Source of the DNA: Desulfobacteraceae bacterium 4572_19
Lineage (GTDB): Bacteria; Desulfobacterota; Desulfobacteria; Desulfobacterales; NBLS01
DNA length: 5,553 nucleotides
Assembly (NCBI GenBank): GCA_002084385.1
Contig: NBLS01000102.1
Location: 1 to 5,553, forward strand
Reading direction: 5' to 3'
The notes under the pieces are model-generated. The model was not told the origin of the DNA and did no database searches. It saw only the letters and a list, made by a program, of their open reading frames with translations. Shown one piece after another: positions 1 to 5,053 of this stretch. Positions within the stretch are counted from its first letter, which is position 1. Each line of letters opens with the position of its first letter. A program made the position numbers and the translations under genes.

Positions 1-489
1 TTTTCTTCTGGTGAGTCTTTTTCAGATACTACTTTTTCTGGTAATATTTTTCCCGGCATATAATCTTGTAAAAATAATTTGCTTTCTTTAAGGGTAAGGT
101 CAAGCAATGGGGCTTTAAGAGGTTTCATTGTTTTCTCATGTAAAACCACAATAGAACCTTGAATATTAAGATTTGATTTTTTATTTTTAAACTCTACATT
201 ATGAACCTGAAGGGTACCTTTTGAAAAATCAACATTCAAATCCACATCACCAACTGTAAAGGTACCTTTTGAAAAATCAACATTCAAATCCACATCACCA
301 ACTGTAAAATTTTCAACAGCCATATTTTTACCCTGCAAAAGAAAATTTACTTGTGGATTATAAAGATCTCCTTTAATTTTAAGTTTACCGTTAATAGCAC
401 CACTTGAATCTTGATTTGCAAAAAAATCCTTTAAATATATATTATTTAAAACAAGTTTAAAGTTAGATAATAATTTATCAGCAAGTTGC
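1..489 (-). pseudogene. Continuation of the AsmA/TamB-like gene in the shifted frame, running off the left edge
   Basis: On the minus strand a continuous reading frame runs from about 489 to the window edge with no stop. It starts with residues like LQLADKLLSNFKLVLNNIYL and later reads NGKLKIKGDLYNPQVNFLLQG, typical AsmA/TamB beta-strand wording. It is offset by one base from the frame at 446-1579. Adding one A to the run at 490-494 would join the two parts as ...GIYAS-FLQLADKLL..., so I read this as the same gene after a one-base loss. It contains a perfect duplication of 16 residues (213-308). The 3' end is outside the window, so the total length is unknown. It is either a true pseudogene, a sequencing error in a homopolymer, or (less likely) a slippage site. 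Confidence 0.75.
213..308 (-). repeat. Perfect 48-bp tandem duplication inside the AsmA/TamB-like gene
   Basis: Two exact copies of a 48-bp unit lie head to tail at 213-260 and 261-308, each beginning ggtaccttttgaaa on the plus strand. The period is a multiple of three, so on the coding strand it adds one copy of a 16-residue unit (GDVDLNVDFSKGTFTV-like) without changing frame. The copies show no differences at DNA level, which implies recent duplication or ongoing homogenisation. Confidence 0.95.
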
Positions 490-1579
490 AAAAAGATGCA
501 TAAATTCCCATATCTCCTATGGTAATATCTTGAAAAATAAACTGTTTTCCTTGAAGATCTATTTTAATAACCGGTCGATTAATATTTCCTAATATGGAGG
601 CAACTAACTTAATATTACCGTTTATTTTCCTTAACGGCAATTGAGTGTTCGCATTATTTTTTATAATCATCTTGTTTATTTCTGATAAAGAGATATCTGT
701 CTTAATCTTTAGGGCAAGATTTGGCTGGGTATTTGAATTTTTAAGAAGATTATTAATTGCACCTGAAAGTTCGATATTTAATCCCGTGGTACCAAGGTTT
801 AAAAATAGAGGTTTAATTTTGCCATCTTTTAAGGTTGCATTAAGTTGGCATTTTTTTATTATCCCTTTTATATCCGGAGTTTGAAAACTTCCCTTATCGG
901 TTTTAAGGGCAAGAAGTCCTGTTAGATTATTAAGGTTGAAATTAGAAATATTAAAATTAATATCTGGGATTTTTCCTATAAATTGCTTATCCGGTATTTG
1001 GCAGTTAAGCTGCCCGTCACTTAACTCAAATTTTTTTAAAATAATATTAAACGCTAATTTTTCTGATTTTTCAGGTTTATTGGAAGATGGCTCGGCTTGT
1101 TCTGGGGATATAAATGCCGATTCCAAATTAATCTGCCCTTTTTTTCCAATAACTAACTGTATCTGCGGTTTTACTATTTCAGCCGTTTTTATATAAATTT
1201 CGTTCTGTAAAAGAGATTTCCAGGAAACTTCAATAAATATACGTTTAATATCAGCGATTTTTTTATTAGATAAATCCATAAGCGAAATATTTTCAAGTTC
1301 CAAGCTACCTGAAAAAAGCGAAAAATGAAGTTTTTCAAAAGCAATAGAACCCGGAATTGCCTTATTGATTTGAGTTTGAATTATCTTGCGTGCGTTATCA
1401 GTATTCGGATAGATTAAAATCAGACAACTTAATAAAATAAAAAAAACGGCGAAAAGAACAGACGCACATTTTAATATATATGTTGGTGATATTTGTCGTT
1501 TTTTGGAATTTCGATAGTTTTTTTTATGATTTTCCGTGTTATTTGGGGATTTATTGCCTTTATCAGTTTTAGCTTGCAT
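446..1579 (-). CDS. AsmA/TamB-like envelope protein, N-terminal part, ended by a frameshift
   Basis: This is probably an inner-membrane-anchored periplasmic protein of the AsmA/TamB superfamily, whose members build long beta-grooves linked to lipid transport and outer-membrane assembly. A Lys/Arg/Asn-rich cytoplasmic tail of about 30 residues precedes one hydrophobic segment (about residues 35-57 from the chosen start). A family-like N-terminal module follows, with the wording FSGSLELENISLMDL, then SWKSLLQNEIYIK, then a 'P-Q-I-Q-L-x4-K-G-Q-I-N-L' pattern; the rest is beta-rich and Asn/Ile/Lys-rich. I chose the ATG at 1579 because GAGGG (plus-strand ccctc, 1584-1588) lies 4 bases before it; the in-frame ATG at 1597 has no ribosome binding site. 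The last 15 or so residues before the stop at 446 are out of frame: a run of five A (plus strand, 490-494) where six would keep the family-like frame. Family assignment is fairly safe; AsmA versus TamB versus DUF748 is not decided. Confidence 0.75.
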   Translation of the reverse strand: MQAKTDKGNKSPNNTENHKKNYRNSKKRQISPTYILKCASVLFAVFFILLSCLILIYPNTDNARKIIQTQINKAIPGSIAFEKLHFSLFSGSLELENISLMDLSNKKIADIKRIFIEVSWKSLLQNEIYIKTAEIVKPQIQLVIGKKGQINLESAFISPEQAEPSSNKPEKSEKLAFNIILKKFELSDGQLNCQIPDKQFIGKIPDINFNISNFNLNNLTGLLALKTDKGSFQTPDIKGIIKKCQLNATLKDGKIKPLFLNLGTTGLNIELSGAINNLLKNSNTQPNLALKIKTDISLSEINKMIIKNNANTQLPLRKINGNIKLVASILGNINRPVIKIDLQGKQFIFQDITIGDMGIYASFCNLLINYYLTLNLF

Positions 1580-1640
1580 TATACCCTCATTTTGCATTCT
1601 GTTTAAATTTCATGGTAAATTTATTTTCTAAAACTTGCCA

Positions 1641-1796
1641 TAGCGGATAATACGCCATAACAAAGAATAAAAGCTTTTTATAATATGGCTTTTCCATGAA
1701 CTTTCATATAACCACCACGGCGAATAGTACGCCACAACAAAAAATAAAAGTAGGCACATTGGGCAAACACAAAGGTTTGCCCCTACTTTCATATAA
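1641..1796. repeat. Two diverged tandem repeat units inside the MITE-like element
   Basis: A block at 1641-1673 (gcggataatacgccataaca followed by aagaataaaag) recurs at 1717-1750 as ggcgaatagtacgccacaac plus aaaaaataaaag, about 27 of 33 bases identical. Each block is followed, after an unrelated middle, by the exact 12-mer actttcatataa (1700-1711 and 1785-1796). The unit spacing is about 76-85 bp. The short inverted GGCG/CGCC ends of the second block could pair weakly. Confidence 0.6.
1736..1789 (-). terminator. Hairpin plus T-rich tail downstream of nadA
   Basis: An inner stem gggcaaac (1761-1768) pairs with gtttgccc (1775-1782) around a 6-base loop. An outer stem aaagtag (1747-1753) pairs with ctacttt (1783-1789) across a 7-base bulge. 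On the minus strand the structure is followed by a T-rich stretch (cttttattttttg), so it could end nadA transcription. From memory, hairpins beginning GTAGGGGC and containing paired GCCC blocks are common as dispersed intergenic repeats in many bacteria, so it may be a repeat first and a terminator second. Confidence 0.5.
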
Positions 1797-1836
1797 AATT
1801 TATTCTTACCATGAAATTAAAATAAGAGACCTCATT

Positions 1837-2730
1837 TTAAATATCTATCATTCTTTGAACTGCCTTTAAAGCCGGTTTTCTAATATCTTCAGGAACCTTA
1901 ACCTGTCCATATAAGAACTCCAAACTTTTTTCAACATCAGAAAGAGATATTTTTTTCATATCCAAACACTCCATAGATAAAGAAGCCGGATAGAATTTTT
2001 TATCAGGGCATATATTTTGTAAAGGATAAAGTAAACCTATTTCTGTTCCTACGATAAACTCTTTATTGTCAGATTTTTGTGCATATTTTATCATTCCGGA
2101 AGTACTTGTAATTTTATCTGCCATTTCAAGTATTTCAGGTGGGCATTCAGGATGAGCCATAAATACAGCGTCGGGGTGAACCTTCTGTGCTTTTTTTACA
2201 TCTTCTACTTTAAGGTTATTATGAAAAGGGCAATATCCTTCCCAAAGATGTATTTTTTTATTAGTTTTTGAAGCAGCATATTGAGCAAGATTTTTATCAG
2301 GTGTCATTAAAATTTCATCAGAATCAAGACTATTTACCACGTCAACAACATTTGCCGATGTACAGCAAATTGTAGTTAAAGCCTTTACAGCAGCAGTTGA
2401 GTTTACATAAGTTACAACCGGAATACCTGCAAAAGTTTTTATTTTTTTGGCAAGAGCATCTGGCGTAATCATATCAGCCATGGGGCAACCGGCATCCTGG
2501 TTAGGAAGAAGTATCGTTTTATCTGGCGAAAGTATGGATGCTGTTTCAGCCATAAATTTAACTCCACAAAAGAGAATAATATCGGCAGTTGTCGCTGCGG
2601 CTTTTATACTAAGTTCCAGTGAATCACCACAAAGATCAGCAATATCTTGAATTTCTGGAGGTTGATAATTATGTGCAAGTATTATGGCATTTTTCTCTTC
2701 TTTTAGCTTTTTTATTTTATCAACTATCAT
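1837..2730 (-). CDS. nadA: Quinolinate synthase A
   Basis: NadA condenses iminoaspartate with dihydroxyacetone phosphate to give quinolinate, in the cytoplasm, on the de novo NAD route; it uses a [4Fe-4S] cluster. The 297 residues match the usual length. The three expected cluster cysteines are at C82 (in QDAGCPMAD), C167 (in GYCPFH) and C255 (in SMECLDM). Substrate-site residues match in place: H20 and Y22 in LAHNYQ, Y108 in TYVN, H193/E195 in HPEC, and the TSTSGM loop near 208-213. The ATG at 2730 follows AAGGAG (plus-strand 2742-2747) by 11 bases. It lies 28 bases downstream of the lolA stop in the same direction, so the two are probably co-transcribed. No nadB or nadC is visible here. It is the one complete gene in the window that looks undamaged. 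Confidence 0.96.
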   Translation of the reverse strand: MIVDKIKKLKEEKNAIILAHNYQPPEIQDIADLCGDSLELSIKAAATTADIILFCGVKFMAETASILSPDKTILLPNQDAGCPMADMITPDALAKKIKTFAGIPVVTYVNSTAAVKALTTICCTSANVVDVVNSLDSDEILMTPDKNLAQYAASKTNKKIHLWEGYCPFHNNLKVEDVKKAQKVHPDAVFMAHPECPPEILEMADKITSTSGMIKYAQKSDNKEFIVGTEIGLLYPLQNICPDKKFYPASLSMECLDMKKISLSDVEKSLEFLYGQVKVPEDIRKPALKAVQRMIDI

Positions 2731-2758
2731 TTTTTATTTTGCTCCTTATATTTTTTCT

Positions 2759-3262
2759 TCAAGGTGAGTTTTCAAGGTGTAATACTTCACAATTAACAGG
2801 CACCTTAAATTGAAAAAGTGAATTTTTTATACCATTATTATTATCATTAAATTGAATATCGCTAAATACTATTTGGGTTTCATCCCCATAAGTATTAAAG
2901 GTTGTTACATCCAAAACAGTAAATGTTTTTTTTGATATGGCAAGATAAATTTTTGTTAAATCAGGATTTTTCTTAAATGGCTGAAGTTGTAAAAGCCAGA
3001 GTTTATCTGAATAATTCTCCTCAAGAGTTACTTTAAACTCTTTTTTTACATTTTTAATATCCGTAAGAAAACTTGCTCCACTGCCACTTCCAAAGTAATT
3101 AACCGCATTTCCAATTATGGTTTGATTATCCTCAGGACGATATATCCAAAGGGTTTGACCGTCAGTTATAATCTGTTGTTTTTCCGGCTTTTCATATTCC
3201 CACCTCATCATTCCCGGATGTTTAAATAATACCCGTCCCGATGCCGTATCTGTAAGTTCCAT
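2759..3262 (-). CDS. lolA: Outer-membrane lipoprotein carrier LolA, N-terminally truncated
   Basis: LolA carries lipoproteins across the periplasm from the LolCDE release complex to the outer membrane. The family core is clear: TASGRVLFKHPGMMRWEYEKP followed by QQIITDGQTLWIYRPEDNQ, then beta-strands ending VPVNCEVLHLENSP. The ATG at 3262 gives 167 residues, about 35-45 fewer than usual, and has neither a signal peptide nor a good ribosome binding site, so the product as read could not reach the periplasm. In the same frame, homologous sequence goes further back (LSAIFNQKSTLKA, matching the family's F-x-Q-x-S region) up to a TAA at 3302-3304. A well-placed start with GGAGG exists at 3359 in a different frame. 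I infer a 5' deletion plus frame change, or a sequence error. It precedes nadA by 28 bases. Confidence 0.85.
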   Translation of the reverse strand: MELTDTASGRVLFKHPGMMRWEYEKPEKQQIITDGQTLWIYRPEDNQTIIGNAVNYFGSGSGASFLTDIKNVKKEFKVTLEENYSDKLWLLQLQPFKKNPDLTKIYLAISKKTFTVLDVTTFNTYGDETQIVFSDIQFNDNNNGIKNSLFQFKVPVNCEVLHLENSP

Positions 3263-3301
3263 AGCTTTCAGGGTTGATTTCTGGTTGAAAATAGCTGATA
3301 A

Positions 3302-3359
3302 TTAATCCTACAAAAACTATGTCTGTCATAAATTTACCCACCAATATTCTCTTTTTCAA
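3302..3359 (-). pseudogene. lolA: Detached 5' end of lolA: start site and signal-peptide remnant
   Basis: On the minus strand GGAGG (plus-strand cctcc 3365-3369) stands 5 bases before a TTG at 3359. This opens a frame reading MKKRILVGKFMTDIVFVGLI, a basic start followed by a hydrophobic run, like a signal peptide. The frame stays open to a TAA at 3222-3224 (45 codons), but its later part is a shadow of lolA in the wrong frame. Only about 20 codons lie between this start and the first LolA-like residues. In the family about 40 are usual, so some 20 residues (end of signal peptide and first helix) seem missing besides the frame change. Confidence 0.5.
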
Positions 3360-3370
3360 ATTTACCTCCA

Positions 3371-3391
3371 TTAGTTGTCTGCAGACACTAA
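3371..3391. promoter_or_regulatory. Operator-like palindrome over the presumed lolA transcription start
   Basis: A perfect 12-bp palindrome tgtctgcagaca (3376-3387) is extended on both sides. Apart from one extra T on the left, the arms ttagtgtctg and cagacactaa are perfect complements. It sits just downstream of the candidate TATAAT and upstream of the GGAGG at 3365-3369, a position where a repressor would block initiation. The regulator is unknown; this is inference from symmetry and position. Confidence 0.4.
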
Positions 3392-3420
3392 TTATAAAAA
3401 ATATGTGTAAGCGTTCACAA
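3391..3420 (-). promoter_or_regulatory. Candidate sigma-70-type promoter for lolA-nadA
   Basis: On the minus strand a perfect TATAAT (plus-strand attata, 3391-3396) lies 18 bases downstream of TTGTGA (plus-strand tcacaa, 3415-3420; four of six match TTGACA). It reads leftward toward the TTG start at 3359, with the expected transcription start near 3384. The -35 box is the outer tip of the left arm of the large palindrome. Confidence 0.5.
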
Positions 3421-3508
3421 GCACCTCATCTTCGCATAAACAGCTTGTCATATATAGGACAACTATTATATGCCAAGCTGTTTATGCGAATATAAGGCAC
3501 TTGTGAAC
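3413..3508. repeat. Large near-perfect palindrome between the divergent genes
   Basis: Arms of 42 bp at 3413-3454 and 3467-3508 are inverted copies with 5 mismatches around a 12-base loop (3455-3466). The outer nine bases gttcacaag pair perfectly with cttgtgaac. A 17-bp block, ttcgcataaacagcttg (3431-3447), pairs without a mismatch with 3474-3490. Beyond each arm comes an A/T-rich tract with a run of six or seven T (outward reading), then TAGTGT, so the symmetry continues loosely to about 3376 and 3536. No gene lies inside. It could be a miniature inverted-repeat element, a hairpin-forming transcript, or a cruciform-prone control site. Confidence 0.85.
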
Positions 3509-3523
3509 ATATCTTTTTTTAGT

Positions 3524-3536
3524 GTTAGCGTCTAAC
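3524..3536. promoter_or_regulatory. Small operator-like inverted repeat upstream of the reductase
   Basis: gttag (3524-3528) and ctaac (3532-3536) form an inverted repeat around cgt. Its core ttag-c-gtct resembles the ttag-t-gtct half of the dyad at 3371-3391 on the other side of the large palindrome. The two may be related regulatory half-sites or relics of longer terminal repeats. Confidence 0.3.
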
Positions 3537-3548
3537 CGTTTTTAAAAA

Positions 3549-3557
3549 TGTTACTAT
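3549..3557 (+). promoter_or_regulatory. Candidate extended -10 element for the reductase gene
   Basis: TG-t-TACTAT (3549-3557) fits an extended -10 element, with the ATG 25 bases downstream of it. No good -35 box is found at 16-18 bases. The evidence is weak because the region is A/T-rich. Confidence 0.3.
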
Positions 3558-3582
3558 TAACAAGCAATATGTAGGAGGTAAA

Positions 3583-4824
3583 ATGTCAAAAAAAATTATT
3601 ATAATAGGGGCGGTAGCATTAGGTTCAAAAGCCGCTTGCAGACTTAAACGTCTTGAACCGGATGCAGATGTATTAATGATAGATAAAGATAACTTTATAT
3701 CATACGGAGGCTGCGGTATCCCTTATTATGTTTCAGGAGACGTAAGTGATTACTCCCAGCTTCAAACCACAAGCTTTCATATGGTGCGGGATGAAAAATT
3801 TTTTAAAAATGTTAAAAATATAAGAGTATTAACATCGACTACTGCACTTGCAATAAATCGTGAAAAGAAAACTGTTCATGTGCGTTACAAAGATAAAAGC
3901 GAAGAACATTTACCTTACGACAAACTGGTAATTGGAACAGGAAGTGTGGCAAGAGATTTAAATATCCCCGGGCAAAATTTAGAAAATGTTCACCCCGCTA
4001 CAAATTTAAATGAAGCAATTGCCATTAAAAAGCTGATTGCAAAAGGTAGTGTAGAAAAAGCTGTAATAATAGGAGCAGGATTTATTGGCTTGGAAATGGC
4101 CGAAGCAATTTCTGATATGTGGGGAATAGAAACATCCGTTGTAGAGATTGCCGATCAGATTATGCCTGGTTTTGTAAGTAAAAGTTTTTCTAAAATGGCT
4201 ATGCACCATATGGAAGAAAATGGTCTTTCATTCTATCTTGGTGAAAAAGTAGAAATGATAGAAGGTGATGGCGTTGTTCAAAGTGTAAAAACTGATAAAA
4301 GAACAATAGAAGCCGACCTTGTTATTCTTGCCGCAGGAATAACACCTAATTCAGAACTGGCCAAAGATGCAGGTCTTAAGGTTAGTTCTAAAGGTACAAT
4401 TATAGTAAATGATATGCTTCAAACATCAGATTCTGATATCTATTCCGGTGGTGATTGTATTGAGTGTATAAATCAGATAACAGGAAAACCCATATATCTT
4501 CCATTAGGTTCCATGGCAAACAGACAAGGCAGGGTTATCGGTACTAATCTTGCTGGTGGAAATGCAAAAATTGAAGGTGGCGTTGGAAGTTTTGTTGTTA
4601 AACTTTTTGAAACATCACTTTGTGGAGCCGGACTTACTATAGATAATGCAGTTAAAGAAGGTTATGATGCTGTGAGTGTTCAGATAGCACAGCTTGACAG
4701 AGCCCATTTTTATCCCAGTAAAGAGCTGATGTTTCTTGAACTTGTTGTGGACAGGCCAAGTAGAATAGTTCTTGGAATTCAGGGGTTTGGAAGCAGTGGA
4801 GATGCAACGTCGTACTCCGCCTGA
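3583..4824 (+). CDS. FAD-dependent CoA-disulfide/persulfide reductase, C-terminally truncated
   Basis: The family uses NAD(P)H and FAD to reduce CoA disulfide, CoA persulfide or related polysulfides, through one active-site cysteine. Visible parts: an N-terminal FAD fold (IIIIGAVALGSKAA, 5-18, with acidic D34), the cysteine C44 in SYGGCGIPYYVSGD, the NAD-binding GAGFIG at 164-169, the second FAD motif SDIYSGGD (284-291, D291), and the first part of the dimerisation domain from about residue 332. After GIQGFGSSGDA (399-408) the frame leaves the family wording and stops five codons later. Relatives with a rhodanese tail are about 550-570 residues, whereas this is 413; the tail follows in another frame. 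AGGAGG at 3573-3578 supports the ATG. Loss of part of the dimer interface probably makes the product inactive. CoA-disulfide and persulfide reductases cannot be separated here. Confidence 0.85.
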   Translation: MSKKIIIIGAVALGSKAACRLKRLEPDADVLMIDKDNFISYGGCGIPYYVSGDVSDYSQLQTTSFHMVRDEKFFKNVKNIRVLTSTTALAINREKKTVHVRYKDKSEEHLPYDKLVIGTGSVARDLNIPGQNLENVHPATNLNEAIAIKKLIAKGSVEKAVIIGAGFIGLEMAEAISDMWGIETSVVEIADQIMPGFVSKSFSKMAMHHMEENGLSFYLGEKVEMIEGDGVVQSVKTDKRTIEADLVILAAGITPNSELAKDAGLKVSSKGTIIVNDMLQTSDSDIYSGGDCIECINQITGKPIYLPLGSMANRQGRVIGTNLAGGNAKIEGGVGSFVVKLFETSLCGAGLTIDNAVKEGYDAVSVQIAQLDRAHFYPSKELMFLELVVDRPSRIVLGIQGFGSSGDATSYSA

Positions 4825-5053
4825 TGCAAAACCATATGTGGAAAAATATCCGGGAGACTGGAACAGTATTCCACAAGAAGAGTTAAGAAGCAGAATAGAT
4901 GATGTTCCAAGAGATAAAAAAATTATTCTTTTATGTAACACAGGTGTCCGTTCTTACGAAGCACAATTAAATCTTCGGGAATTTGGAATTACCAATACAG
5001 TTACCCTCGAAGGCGGGGTTGCCATGTTAAAAAAACTTGGTGTTGATATCTAA
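4823..5053 (+). pseudogene. Detached C-terminal rhodanese domain of the CoA-disulfide/persulfide reductase
   Basis: The frame from 4823 encodes DAKPYVEKYPGDW, then IPQEELRSRIDDVPRDK, then the rhodanese active loop CNTGVRS (Cys codon at 4934-4936), and ends with GGVAMLKKLGVDI. This is the second half of the single rhodanese domain found at the C terminus of rhodanese-fused CoA-disulfide reductases, where it passes sulfane sulfur to the reductase. The first strand and helix of the domain, the linker and the end of the dimerisation domain are absent. An ATG at 4802 is in frame but has no properly spaced ribosome binding site. It is out of frame with the gene before it. Its stop lies 27 bases inside the opposing dehydrogenase gene. 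Confidence 0.8.

Larger units (their letters stand above)
1606..1818. mobile_element. MITE-like 213-bp element with 13-bp terminal inverted repeats
   Basis: The spacer between nadA and the AsmA/TamB-like gene is bounded by a perfect inverted repeat: aatttcatggtaa at 1606-1618 and its reverse complement ttaccatgaaatt at 1806-1818. One base beyond each end mismatches and the next three pair again. The inside has no convincing gene. It carries two diverged copies of a short repeat and a strong hairpin. This architecture fits a non-autonomous miniature element or a composite intergenic repeat. No transposase is visible and I could not identify a target-site duplication, so mobility is inferred. 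Confidence 0.55.

Noticed and set aside
213..308. Two direct repeats that might be the beginning of a CRISPR array.
   Set aside because: The copies abut with no spacer, are only two, and are in frame within a protein gene.
1587..1658. A 23-codon minus-strand frame beginning MAYYPLWQVLENK, whose stop overlaps the ribosome binding site of the AsmA/TamB-like gene.
   Set aside because: It has no ribosome binding site, lies inside the repeat element, and its start is part of a block that recurs at 1719-1750 in a different frame context.
3413..3520. The large palindrome followed by seven T as a plain rho-independent terminator.
   Set aside because: It lies between two divergent genes, so neither gene ends there, and the arms are much longer than a usual terminator stem.
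3263..3582. A riboswitch or small RNA gene in the divergent spacer.
   Set aside because: Apart from the palindrome and dyads I see no known riboswitch core, and nothing beyond the hairpin supports a transcript.
4772..4822. The start of the rhodanese frame (MEFRGLEAVEMQRRT) as a real N terminus of an independent rhodanese protein.
   Set aside because: These residues are the reductase gene read out of frame, with no spaced ribosome binding site, and the rhodanese domain itself lacks its first half.
4615..4941. Minus-strand open frames opposite the reductase and rhodanese regions.
   Set aside because: They show no family wording and are antisense shadows of clearly recognised coding sequence.
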